In this document: one piece after another, positions 55,282 through 63,922 of the stretch | Layout: every line of letters begins with the position of its first letter | Numbering within the stretch: the stretch's first letter is position 1 | From: UBA6623 sp965238125 | Lineage (GTDB): Bacteria; Acidobacteriota; Terriglobia; Bryobacterales; UBA6623 | NCBI GenBank assembly: GCA_965238125.1 | Contig: OZ250179.1 | Span: 4,278,001-4,342,000, forward strand | Length of the DNA: 64,000 nt | Direction of reading: 5' to 3' | Translations under genes and position numbers: made by a program | The notes under the pieces: generated by a model | Databases searched by the model: none | Told to the model about the DNA's origin: nothing | What the model saw: only the letters and a program-made list of their open reading frames with translations

Positions 55282-55759
55282 TATTTGCGGCTAAGTTGTT
55301 GATATGGCTTGCGATGGGGTTTTTCGGCCTGTGGGCTCTTGGGTTCGTTTGGTCGAGTCTGCCGGGCTGAGGACTCCTCGGGTTGCGACGGCTTCGGGCG
55401 AGGCTCGGGACCGGGGCGAAAGCGGGGAGATCTTGGCGCGGCTTGGGGAGCATGGCGGCGAGGTTGCGCACGGCGGACTCGGGGAGCCGGTTTAGCGAGG
55501 ATTTGTCATGTGAGGCCGGCTGCCCGATTTGTCCGACTTCTTCTAAAGTGTTGATATGGTGTGACATGCCGGCTGGATCATCTTCGAGAATCGGCTTCGT
55601 TTCGTAGGAATTTGTCGGGCCTTTTGTCGGCTCTTTTTTTCTCCTTGGCTCGCCGCCGCAAGTCTTCGACTTGGGGCTCCGTGCTCAGGATAGCGGGCTT
55701 GTCAAACCGGCTTGGCTCGGTTCGGGACAATCGGTGATTCGGCAGGAAAGTCGTTGTCT

Positions 55760-55791
55760 GTGTCCCCGATCTCGCCCCCCGATCTCGCCCC
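55760..55791. repeat. GATCTCGCC tandem array 2
   Basis: CCCCGATCTCGCC occurs twice in a row, preceded by GTGT. A diverged third site (55871-55912, CCCCGATCGTGCCCACCGAC) follows 110 bases later. Confidence 0.55.
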
Positions 55792-56094
55792 AGGATAACG
55801 GGCTTGTCCAGCCGCTTTTGCCAGAGTTGAGAACGGTAGTATCGGACCGGGTCTGGCCGAGCTTCGAGAGCTGTCCACGATCGTGTGTCCCCGATCGTGC
55901 CCACCGACCCACCCCAGGCCCGCGAACGACCGGCTTGCCGGTCGTTCGCCCGGGAGGAGGTTGCGGGTTGGGACTGGATGCCGGTCCTTACGGACCGGCC
56001 CAGTATTAATTCGAGACGCGTGAACGGTGTCGGGAGGCTTTCTACTACGACGCCTGTTCGCGCCGGCCGGGTGAAGATTCTTTATTCGGTGGCT

Positions 56095-56160
56095 GTCACC
56101 GATCTCCCCCCCCGATCTCCCCCCGATCTCCCGTCACCGATCTCCCGACCGATCTCCCGC
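56095..56160. repeat. CCGATCTCCC tandem array 4
   Basis: Five CCGATCT-CCC units in 66 bases, preceded by TTCGGTGGCTGTCACCG, the same lead-in as the array at 54570. Confidence 0.65.
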
Positions 56161-56214
56161 AAGAGCAGCACGAGCGCCGATCCGCTGGCCACCGTCGTCA
56201 CGCCTTGGGGCAGC

Positions 56215-56440
56215 GGCGGATTCTCGAAAGGCTACGACCGAGAGCCCCGGTACCACTACCACGGCTACCGTGAGATGACCGGCATTATTACCGCGAGGGA
56301 CGCCACTACCCGGGCAAACGCTATTTCAAGCAGGGCGTAAGTACCTGAAGCGCCACCGCCGCGCGCACGGGCGCGGATACAGGCACGCACACCGATACCG
56401 ACATCACGACTATGATCACCGGCGACATGATGCGATGAGA
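56215..56440 (+). pseudogene. Remnant of a His/Tyr/Arg-rich small protein
   Basis: Across three frames one reads GYDREPRYHYHGYRE, then DRHYYREGRHYPGKRYFKQG, then RKYLKRHRRAHGRGYRHAHR. Each part looks like a continuation of the last with small indels between, so this was probably one short, strongly basic His/Tyr-rich protein. No start can be fixed. Confidence 0.45.
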
Positions 56441-56462
56441 GGGATCGGACTTTCCCGTATTT

Positions 56463-56987
56463 TCAAATCATCGCGTGAAGGCGTACAACGAGCTTTCCGT
56501 TCGAACGTAGAGAGTGTCGTCCACAATTGCCGGAGTAGCCGCGATCGGCTCTTGGATGGTCGTGGATAATCTTCCAACCCTCGACCCCTTTGCGGAGCAC
56601 CAAGGTGAAAATCCCCGACGCCGGCCCGCCCGCCTCGGCGTCCCTCGCCAAACGAAAACGGCCGATCACAATCGCCACCCGCTCGCCAACCAAGCGAACA
56701 TCAAGGTCGGTAAAGGCCACTTCCCCCATCCCGGCCGGACCCGGGTAGCGCTGCCGATAGCTCGCGAGAATGGCGGCGTAGCCTTTGAGAATCTTGGCGC
56801 CTACATAGGCGGTTTGCGGAGAGTCTTCATAGCTCGCCATGAAGCCGGCGATGTCTCCCCGGTTCCAGGCCTCGGCTTGGGCTTGGAGCACGGCTTCGAT
56901 CGCGTTCTCCTCCGAAGACTGCGAGCAGATTCCGAGCGCGGCGAAAACAAGAGTCAGGGCGACTACGGCCCCAGTTGTACATGTCAT
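56463..56987 (-). CDS. DUF4440/SgcJ-like NTF2-fold protein with abnormal C-terminus
   Basis: A 174-aa frame. Residues 1-22 look like a signal peptide (TGAVVALTLVFAALGICSQS). Residues 25-140 match the DUF4440/SgcJ group: AIEAVLQAQAEAWNRGDIAG, YEDSPQTAYVG, and the closing GVEGWKIIHDH. Family members normally stop shortly after this point. Here about 30 residues follow; the same DNA in another frame encodes EPIAATPAIVDDTLYVRTES followed by SLYAFTR and a stop, the end of a PQQ-type beta-propeller. The tail therefore seems to come from a fusion or deletion event. Confidence 0.7.
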   Translation of the reverse strand: MTCTTGAVVALTLVFAALGICSQSSEENAIEAVLQAQAEAWNRGDIAGFMASYEDSPQTAYVGAKILKGYAAILASYRQRYPGPAGMGEVAFTDLDVRLVGERVAIVIGRFRLARDAEAGGPASGIFTLVLRKGVEGWKIIHDHPRADRGYSGNCGRHSLRSNGKLVVRLHAMI

Positions 56988-57136
56988 GGCGAGCGTCAGC
57001 CTAACACAGGCCGAATGCAGTCGGCGTTTCGCCCGACCGACCGACGCAAATCCATGTCTGACTACTTCGAACGCAGCCTGATTGTCCCGCCAACGATTTC
57101 ATTAGTCGGTTTTGGACGGGTCCGCGCTACGCCTCC

Positions 57137-58108
57137 TCAACTCCCCGATTCCGGGTTCAAAAGGATTTCGATCTGCGGGTTGAGCAGCCGCTGCACTTCG
57201 GGGTCGTCGAGGTCGGCCGCGCGGATCACGCGCGTCGGCGAATCAATATGCTTCGGCGGCGTCTCGCCTCTCAGCTTTTGGATCACCGTCTCCACGCCTA
57301 GAAATCCCAAATTGAAGGGGTCCTGAACGACTAACGCGTCGATCACCCCGTCCCGCAGGCTCTTTTCGAGGGTCGGGCCCGAGTCAAAGCCGACTACCTT
57401 GATCTTGCCGACCATACGTCGCGCTCGAATCGCCTGCGCCGCCCCCACCGAGGCCGCTTCGCTCGAGCAGAATAGGCCTTCGAGCTCGGGATGCGCCGTC
57501 ATCATGTCCTCGGTGACCGTCATCGCGCGGGCTCGGTCGGTCATGCAGTATTGCTGGTTGACAATCTTCAACCCCGTGAACTCGTCGCGTAGCGCCTCCT
57601 CGAAACCTCTCTCGCGATTCATGGTCGAATCACTACCGGTAATGTGCTTGACCATGGCGATGTTGCCTTCACCGCCGAGCAAACCGCTGAGCGTCTCGGC
57701 GGCCTTCACGCCCGCCGCGTAGTTGTCGGTGACCACAAACGAGACGTACTTGTCGGTATTAACTCCCGAATCGAACACCGTCATCGGAATACCGGCCGCA
57801 GCGGCGCGCTCGACCACGTTCACCAGCGCCGTCTGGTCCGAGGGAGAGATCACAATGCCGGCGACATGCTGGTTGATCATCGATTCGACAATCTGAATCT
57901 GGCGGGCATAATCGGTTTCCTGCGGCGGTCCGTTCCACAAAATCTCGACATCGTATTGCCGTCCGGCGGTCATCACGCCGGCGTACACCGATTGCCAGAA
58001 GATCGAGTTGACCGCCTTGGGCGCGACTCCGATTACGGTTTTCGTCGAGCGGTTGCAGGCAAGCGACAGCGTCGCCCCGAGACTGGTTAGAAACTTTCTT
58101 CGGTCCAT
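57137..58108 (-). CDS. Sugar ABC transporter substrate-binding lipoprotein, orphan
   Basis: A 323-aa periplasmic binding protein of the RbsB-like type I fold. The N-terminus MDRRKFLTSLGATLSLAC has a twin-arginine-like pair and a lipobox (Cys18). IGVAPKAVNSIFWQSVYAGV begins the first domain; VIGK-like and GIVISPSDQTALV and GIPMTVFDSGVNTD continue it. KIKVVGFDSGPTLEKSLRDG is typical for sugar ligands. No ATPase or permease gene is adjacent, so it may work with distant transport genes or as a sensor partner. ATG 58108 fits the signal. Confidence 0.88.
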   Translation of the reverse strand: MDRRKFLTSLGATLSLACNRSTKTVIGVAPKAVNSIFWQSVYAGVMTAGRQYDVEILWNGPPQETDYARQIQIVESMINQHVAGIVISPSDQTALVNVVERAAAAGIPMTVFDSGVNTDKYVSFVVTDNYAAGVKAAETLSGLLGGEGNIAMVKHITGSDSTMNRERGFEEALRDEFTGLKIVNQQYCMTDRARAMTVTEDMMTAHPELEGLFCSSEAASVGAAQAIRARRMVGKIKVVGFDSGPTLEKSLRDGVIDALVVQDPFNLGFLGVETVIQKLRGETPPKHIDSPTRVIRAADLDDPEVQRLLNPQIEILLNPESGS

Positions 58109-58243
58109 GATGTATACATTACAAGACGCAATGGGAAACGCATACGCGGCTACTGAGCCCCGAGTGCAAGCGACGGGCCCGGTCGTCCGATCCAACCCGG
58201 ACCGGCCTCCCATCGAAAGCCGACACCCATGACTACCGGCTCA

Positions 58244-59419
58244 TTACGTGCTTAAGCTCGTGACGTCCTCCCAGCCCCCGCTTTCCCAAGATCGTACCAT
58301 GGCGGCGTTCACTTCCGCCACCGCCAGCGCCTCGGCGAATCCCGGCCGGCCCTGCCTTCCCGCCGCGACCGAGCGCAAAAACTCGTAGGCCTCGATCGTC
58401 TTGAGATCTTCGTACCCGATCCCGTTTCCGTCACCCGGGTTGAAATTTCCGTGATAGGGGTACTGATCGCCCGCGATCAGCCGTGTGTAGCCGTCGTGCA
58501 GGCCGTCTTCGCCGGGCAGATAAAGGTCCAACTCGTTCAAGCGTTCGAAATTCCATCCCGCGGCGCCGTTGGTGCCGTTGAGCTCAAAGGCCATCTCACA
58601 TTTCGGCCCGAAAATCGCCCGCGAAACCTCGAACGTCCCCTGTGCGCCGTTGGCGAACTCGACCAAAGCGCCGACGTAGTCTTCGTTGGTGACCTCGCCC
58701 GCGGGGTCGTCGGCGCCGCCGAGCGAATAAAGCGTCCCCACGCCCGGGGTCGGCAACGGCCTTTGCTCGATAAACGTGTCGTGATTGGCGACCACCCGCT
58801 TCACCGGCCCGATCAAGCTATGCGCCATGTCGACAACATGCGACATCAAATCGATCACCGCGCCGAAGCCGGCCAAGTCACGGTCAAAGCGCCAAGTCAA
58901 ACGGCTGCGTGGGCTGCTTCCGTACATCGAAAGGAAGCGGCCGCGGTAATGATTGATCTCCCCGAGCTTGCCCTCCGCGATCAGTCGACGCGTGTGGACC
59001 ACCAACGGGGCCCAGCGGTAGTTGAAACCGACGAAGCTCAGCACGCCGGCCCGTCGACCGGCGGCCTCGATGGCAGCGGTTTCCTCGGGATTGCGACCCA
59101 CCGGCTTCTCGCAAAAAATGTGTTTGCCGGCTTCGGCCGCTGCCCGCACGAGTTCGACATGCAGGTGGTTGGGCGCGGCGATGCTGACGACCCGCACTTC
59201 GGGATGTTCGACGAGTTGTCGCCAGTCCGTCGTTGTCTCCTCGAAGCCGATTGCCCGGGCGGCCTGCTCGGCCCGCGCCGCGACGTCATCGGCGCAAATC
59301 ACCAATCTCGGCTCGATGTCCGCCTCGGGAAAACGCAAAGGGATCTGGCGGTATGAGCGGCTGTGTACCTGCCCCATCCAACCCATCCCAATAACGCCGA
59401 TACCGATCTTGTGAGCCAT
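58244..59419 (-). CDS. Gfo/Idh/MocA family oxidoreductase
   Basis: A 391-aa NAD(P)-dependent dehydrogenase. Rossmann motif IGVIGMGWMGQVHSRSY starts at residue 5; the EKPVGRN catalytic-lysine motif lies near 97; VIDLMSHVVDMAHSLIG carries the Asp-x-x-x-His pair. ATG 59419 is used, with a possible GTG at 59431. Substrates are likely inositols or sugar derivatives. It sits upstream of the orphan sugar-binding protein gene on the same strand, 135 bases apart, which hints at a shared polyol pathway. Confidence 0.9.
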   Translation of the reverse strand: MAHKIGIGVIGMGWMGQVHSRSYRQIPLRFPEADIEPRLVICADDVAARAEQAARAIGFEETTTDWRQLVEHPEVRVVSIAAPNHLHVELVRAAAEAGKHIFCEKPVGRNPEETAAIEAAGRRAGVLSFVGFNYRWAPLVVHTRRLIAEGKLGEINHYRGRFLSMYGSSPRSRLTWRFDRDLAGFGAVIDLMSHVVDMAHSLIGPVKRVVANHDTFIEQRPLPTPGVGTLYSLGGADDPAGEVTNEDYVGALVEFANGAQGTFEVSRAIFGPKCEMAFELNGTNGAAGWNFERLNELDLYLPGEDGLHDGYTRLIAGDQYPYHGNFNPGDGNGIGYEDLKTIEAYEFLRSVAAGRQGRPGFAEALAVAEVNAAMVRSWESGGWEDVTSLST

Positions 59420-59594
59420 GGTTAAACTCACCGGCCATGCGCGGAAGTCCAGGCTCCCGCCTCGTGCCGGTGCCGCCTATTTTCCCATATCAAATCACGC
59501 ACTAGCCCGGGGCCTTCCCGATTCCACCTCTCATGGTTCCGACGTCCGCTCGATAGGCGCTCGGTCCGTTCCCCACTTATTCATTGTTGAGTGA

Positions 59595-59615
59595 CCGCAT
59601 CGCGTGGCGATGCGG
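59595..59615. terminator. Hairpin downstream of the dipeptidase gene
   Basis: CCGCATCGC and GCGATGCGG form a perfect 9-bp stem with a GTG loop. It lies 90 bases beyond the stop of the minus-strand dipeptidase gene. There is no long T-run on either side. Confidence 0.35.
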
Positions 59616-59705
59616 CTCTGTTTGGCAAGTGGTTTCCCGCGCGCCAGCAGCTCGACGCCTTCCCAACACGGTCGGGGAAACGCGCCTTTTCACGTGGTCT
59701 GAGTA

Positions 59706-61112
59706 CTAGACTGGACCTCCCTCGCCCAATAGCTCGAAGAATCGCGCCACTGAATGGATGGCCTTGTAGTAGTTGTCGAGGTGGAATTTTTCGTTGGGAG
59801 AATGCAGCCGATCGTCGGGCAGCCCGAAGCCTATCATGGCCGTCGGGATTCCCAAATGTGTCGCGATGTCGCCGACGACCGGGACCGAGCCTCCCGAGCG
59901 AATGTACACCGTCTTGCGGCCGAACACTTCCTCGAGTGCTTGCGCCGCCTTCGCGACCGCCGGATGATCGGGGCTGACCAGTGAAGCCGGCGCCGACGAG
60001 ATCACCCGAATCTCGATCTCGATGCCCGCCGGAGAATTGTCCGCGACAAATTCCCGTACGGCCTGGAGAATCTTGTCGGGGTCCTGATCCGGGACCAGTC
60101 TTATGCTGACCTTGGCCACGGCCTTGGCGGGAATGACGGTCTTGCCTCCGGGGCCTGTGAAGCCGCCGCCGATGCCGTGCACCTCGAAGGTCGGCCTTGC
60201 CCAGGTGCGTTCAAACACGGAACGATCCGGCTCGCCGGTCAATTGCGACGCGCCGATTTCGGCGGTGAGGTAGTCGGCCTCGTCGAAAAGCAGCCCCGCC
60301 CAGCTTTCTTTTTCAGCCGCGGCCGGGTCGCGAACATCGTCGTAGACACCGGGAATCCGGATCACCCCCTGGGCGTCCTTGCAACGGGCGAGCAACTCGA
60401 CCAGTCCAAACACGGCGTTGGGCGCCGTACCGCCGTACAGCCCGGAATGAAGATCACGGTCAGGGCCCCGGGCTTCCCATTCCATGTAGATCATGCCGCG
60501 CAGCCCGGTGCAGAGGGTCGGCATCCCGGCGGCGTACATGGCCGTGTCGGAAACCAGCGCCACGTCGGCCCGCAGCCGCTGTTGGTTGGCCGCGACATAG
60601 GCCGCGACGGTTTCGCCGCCTACTTCCTCTTCGCCCTCGATCAGAAACTTCAGGTTGACCGGCGGCTCGCCGTGCACCGCGCGCAAGGCCTCGACGGCCT
60701 TGATGTGCGCGAACATCTGGCCCTTGTCGTCCGACGCGCCGCGGGCGTAGAGATCGCCGTCGCGAACGGTCGGCTCAAACGGCGGACTGATCCATTCGTC
60801 GAGCGGGTCGGGCGGTTGGACGTCATAGTGCCCGTAACACAAGATCGTCGGTTTGCCGGCAGCGTGAAGCCAATCGGCATAGACGAGCGGGTGCCGCCCG
60901 CCCTCGACGCCCGAAACCGACTCGGGTTGAATCATCTCGACGTTTTCGAGACCCGCCTCGCGCAGGCTCGCCGCGACGAAATCAGCCGCGCGCAGGATGT
61001 CGGCTTTGTTTTCCGGCAGCGTGCTGATGCTTGGAATGGCGAGGTATTGCTTCAGCTCGTCGAGAAAGCGTTCACGGTTTTCGTCCAGAAAAGAGGGCAG
61101 GGAAGTGGACAT
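59706..61112 (-). CDS. M20 family dipeptidase
   Basis: A 468-aa zinc aminoacyl-dipeptidase of the M20/PepV-carnosinase group. Metal ligands and catalysis: CYGHYDVQPPDPLDEW (His and catalytic Asp near residue 95), YARGASDDKGQMFAH (bridging Asp), LIEGEEEVGGE (catalytic Glu near 160), VALVSDTAMY, and near the end LHSPNEKFHLDNYYKA. The length agrees with the family. It lacks a signal peptide and acts in the cytoplasm. Confidence 0.94.
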   Translation of the reverse strand: MSTSLPSFLDENRERFLDELKQYLAIPSISTLPENKADILRAADFVAASLREAGLENVEMIQPESVSGVEGGRHPLVYADWLHAAGKPTILCYGHYDVQPPDPLDEWISPPFEPTVRDGDLYARGASDDKGQMFAHIKAVEALRAVHGEPPVNLKFLIEGEEEVGGETVAAYVAANQQRLRADVALVSDTAMYAAGMPTLCTGLRGMIYMEWEARGPDRDLHSGLYGGTAPNAVFGLVELLARCKDAQGVIRIPGVYDDVRDPAAAEKESWAGLLFDEADYLTAEIGASQLTGEPDRSVFERTWARPTFEVHGIGGGFTGPGGKTVIPAKAVAKVSIRLVPDQDPDKILQAVREFVADNSPAGIEIEIRVISSAPASLVSPDHPAVAKAAQALEEVFGRKTVYIRSGGSVPVVGDIATHLGIPTAMIGFGLPDDRLHSPNEKFHLDNYYKAIHSVARFFELLGEGGPV

Positions 61113-61114
61113 GG

Positions 61115-61330
61115 TTAACGCGTATTATAGGGGTCCAAAGTGAGATCGTCGATGCGTTCCTCGGCGGTTGGAGATTCCCCTGGCATGGTTCCTAACAGAA
61201 TCAGAAGGTCAGTACCCTTCCCTGTCAGGATTGCGTCGAGCGATGGGTCGTACTCGAACGTGACGTCAGGTGTGATCAGTAAGAATAGACGAGGACAGCC
61301 ACCGAGTTCGCCAGGTCTCAGCTCTCGATG
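61115..61330 (-). pseudogene. Possible gene remnant upstream of the dipeptidase
   Basis: A short frame with protein-like sequence ends 2 bases before the dipeptidase ATG: PRLFLLITPDVTFEYDPSLD, then AILTGKGTDLLILLGTMPGE. The pattern vaguely resembles the end of O-GlcNAc-transferase-like glycosyltransferases, but it has no credible start; the upstream part is low-complexity. It may be a relic or chance. Confidence 0.25.
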
Positions 61331-61348
61331 GCCCCTATTTGATGAGGG

Positions 61349-61373
61349 CACAGGCTGCCGAAGGCAGCCTGTG
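61349..61373. terminator. Strong 11-bp hairpin after the esterase gene
   Basis: CACAGGCTGCC pairs perfectly with GGCAGCCTGTG around a 3-base loop. It lies 40 bases downstream of the stop of the minus-strand pectinacetylesterase gene and likely ends its transcript, although no T-run follows. Confidence 0.5.
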
Positions 61374-61412
61374 GACGCGCGCCGCCTTCTCGTCACTTCT
61401 GATTCCTGTCAC

Positions 61413-63485
61413 TTACTGAATCGCCACACCTACCATGTTAGTTCGCTCTCCGCCGACTTCCAACACGACTGGTACTGGACCTCGTCCTACCAGTACACGT
61501 GGAAGAGGACCGATGTTGGCTTGGTCTTCACCGTCGAACTGACCCTGAGCCACGGCGGCCAAGACAGGGACGCTGATCCCACCGACGTATGCGGCCAGCC
61601 GCGCGTGTGAACCCAAGCGGAACCCGGTGCCGAACAGTATCAGGTACACCTGGTCGTCGGGCGGATCCAAGTCAATGGCCTTGGGGCTGAGATCTTCATT
61701 AAAAACCAGATCCAGGGTTCGAGCTCCGTTTCCATCGATGCGGAGGGACAGAGCCGCCGCGACTCCCGAGCCCTGTGCGTTAGCCGTGTACAGCCCCGGG
61801 CCGAGTCTCCCGATCTCGACCTCTCCCGTGCTCACCGAACCGGTTCCACTGTGGACAGTAACTACGGCGAAGCCGAGCGCGACTGCTGCCGGCATGAGGT
61901 AGTTGATTTGAGTCGGTGCGACATAGAACAGCTGAGCGAGATGAGTGACACCTTCGCTGTCCGTTACTTCGACCCGAGTGCCTCCCAGTTCAGTTGGTAA
62001 GGGGGATTCCTCGGCGATTACGACCCCAGACGCGAGATCCTGACCGAACCCAGAGACGATCGAGTCCGGCGTCACCGGCTCTCCCACGGCGTAACTAGCC
62101 GAATTGAGGCTGGCAAAACCATTCGTAGCCGACGGTGGCCCGCACTCCGGGTCAAGAACTGGAGATGCCGGACTCGGGGGCGGCTTGACCGCGATTTGGA
62201 TTGTGGGTTCCAGACCGATCATCCAGTTCCACAGAAGCTCGTGGTAGCTCAACGGGGCTCCACCCCTGTCCGGAGTGACCTTTGGGTCGAAGAACAGTGC
62301 GTTGTTAAGGAGACCCCCATGGTTACCGCAAAGCGGCGCGTAGATACCGGGTTGGACGGTTATCTCCTCGGACTCGATCGAACCTCCGGGCATCGGAATG
62401 TCCTTCAGCGCCGAGATCTGGTCATGCATGTAGCGGGCAAAATCGGCCTTACTCTCAAACCGCGAGAGATCGATGTGTTTAAAGGCATTGATATCGACCA
62501 AATCCATGTGCATGAAGAACGGCGTCGTCATGTGGTTCATCTGGACGAAGGAGGTGTCAAGACAGAGGGCTGCCTGACCGGGGTGGCCGGCGACGCACGA
62601 CACGTCGGGTCGGTGGTCTGCCGTTTGCTGATCGACGCCCTTGGCAGAGACCCCTGACTGCTGGGCGAGGAAGTCCTCGGCTTCCGGGCTTAGCGGCAGG
62701 AAGGCTGCGTCCGGGACGGCGCGAAAAACGAGGTCCGGATTCGTCGCCGTCAGTTGATCGCGGAGGCGGTCGGCGTTGTGACGCACGCCGTTGGCGCCCG
62801 CTGACGTACCGGCCAATAGGATATCTTCGGCTTCATTGATATCCGGCAGCAACGGTTGGCCCTCATCGTCCGCTACTCCGCCTTCCAGCTCTGCGATGAT
62901 CCCCTTCACGATGTCTGAACCCTTGAAATGCAGCGAGTAGGCTCGGTTAGGGTCGTCAGGATGTTCCAGGACTTTGTCGAGCACGGACCGGTGCCAGCTG
63001 TCGGACTAGCAATAGTAGGCGAAAACTTGATTACGGTCGCCGAATCTGTTGCTGGTGCGGCGCAGCAACAGGCCCCCAGTGCCGATCGTATCCGGGGCGT
63101 TCATGGTCGACATTTTCGAGGCGCCGAAGGCGTCGCGACCGCACCACCGATCGCTGCAAGATTCATAGTTGCTGCAGCCGCCGCCGCCTTGAAGAAAGAT
63201 GACCCACTTGTTCGCCTCGGCCGGAGCGTTCGGGTTCGCACCGCGTACGTAGATCACGGCCGGGGAGCCGTCGTTGCAAACGGCATCCGGGGACGACAAA
63301 GTGATCTTGACCAACTCCTTTCCAGGGGGCGTTCTGCCTCGACCGATCGTCGCCGGAAAGCCGGTGGGGGTATTGCAGATGCCGGCCTCCAGAATCGGCA
63401 GCGGACTCGACTGGTCGTGAGCTGGGTCTTCGTCCATGAGCAGCGCCAAAACACAAAGTCCCCATACGACCGCGAGTTTCTTCAT
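61413..63485 (-). pseudogene. Pectinacetylesterase-like protein with TIGR03437 domain, broken by an in-frame TAG
   Basis: One continuous frame of 690 codons from ATG 63485 (MKKLAVVWGLCVLALLM, signal peptide) to 61413, interrupted only by TAG at 63006-63008. Before it stands NKWVIFLQGGGGCSNYESC and FGDRNQVFAYYC; after it SDSWHRSVLDKVLEHPDDP. In pectinacetylesterase/Notum proteins this site usually reads YCSSDSW-like, so TAG replaces one residue, perhaps a Ser codon. The catalytic Ser is in LLAGTSAGANGVRHNAD. The C-terminal 230 residues (VSGFGQDLA, AQLFYVAPTQINYLMPA, VYLILFGTGFR) match the Solibacter C-terminal domain. AGGA precedes the ATG. Confidence 0.85.
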
Positions 63486-63502
63486 AAGGTCCTCATTTCC
63501 CG

Positions 63503-63755
63503 CTATTCCACTCGCTCTACGGCGAGCATTGGCGGCTTCGGATCCGAGCAAAAGGCGCCGTCCGCACCACCAATAGGGTCCGCGGCAAGAGCGCTCGCCG
63601 GTCCGACTGGGGCCGACGGCAGCCAGCGTGCCGCCACGGCCGATGTTCCTCAGTAAGCCATCGGGCGTGTTGCAGGCCCGGGCTTCTTCAACCGGGATTT
63701 CCGTTTTGGCTATCCCGAGATGAGTTAGGGTAGCCGAGCGAGGGCGCTGATGCAA
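63503..63755 (-). pseudogene. Degenerate second copy of the esterase N-terminus
   Basis: Just upstream of the esterase start the same strand encodes EEARACNTPDGLLRNIGRGG, closely parallel to LEAGICNTPTGFPATIGRGR of the esterase. It then shifts frame (LAADPIGGADGAFCSDPKPP, ending at TAG 63503-63505). A partial, decayed duplication is likely. Confidence 0.45.
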
Positions 63756-63922
63756 CAGTTTTCGGCTCCGCTCACGTTCGATGCCCCGTTCCGCTCCGCT
63801 CCGGCCTTTGAATGCTGCCTGATCCTGGGCTTGCGGTGCACCCGAGGGCTTTTGGCCGACACCTCTCCGACGCCGCCCTTCGCGGCAACCCTGCGTGCGC
63901 TGCTTGTTCTGGCCCCTTGCCG

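Larger units (their letters stand above)
54526..56462. other. 1.9-kb repeat-rich region without intact genes
   Basis: No convincing gene lies here. Several long frames (for example 54947-55567 on the minus strand) consist of low-complexity Arg/Pro/Ser-rich sequence and repeated words. The region is built of short tandem GATCT-rich arrays, two copies of a 158-base unit, a triple 15-base repeat, direct repeats of about 28 bases (55686-55713 and 55791-55818) and a degenerate His/Tyr-rich gene remnant at the end. Confidence 0.7.

Noticed and set aside
54947..55567. Long minus-strand open frame of about 200 codons
   Set aside because: The translated sequence is low-complexity Arg/Pro/Ser with repeated words from the duplicated DNA, without domain-like pattern or ribosome site.
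54570..56160. CRISPR-like array
   Set aside because: Repeats are 10-14 bases, tandem or nearly so, with no spacers of regular length and no cas genes.
58451..59356. Plus-strand open frame over the Gfo/Idh/MocA gene
   Set aside because: It is the antisense of a clearly coding region, a common effect in GC-rich DNA; many similar shadows exist, for example opposite ggt and the TonB receptor.
63006..63008. Recoded stop as selenocysteine
   Set aside because: The codon is TAG, and selenocysteine uses TGA with a nearby hairpin; the family has Ser-like residues here.
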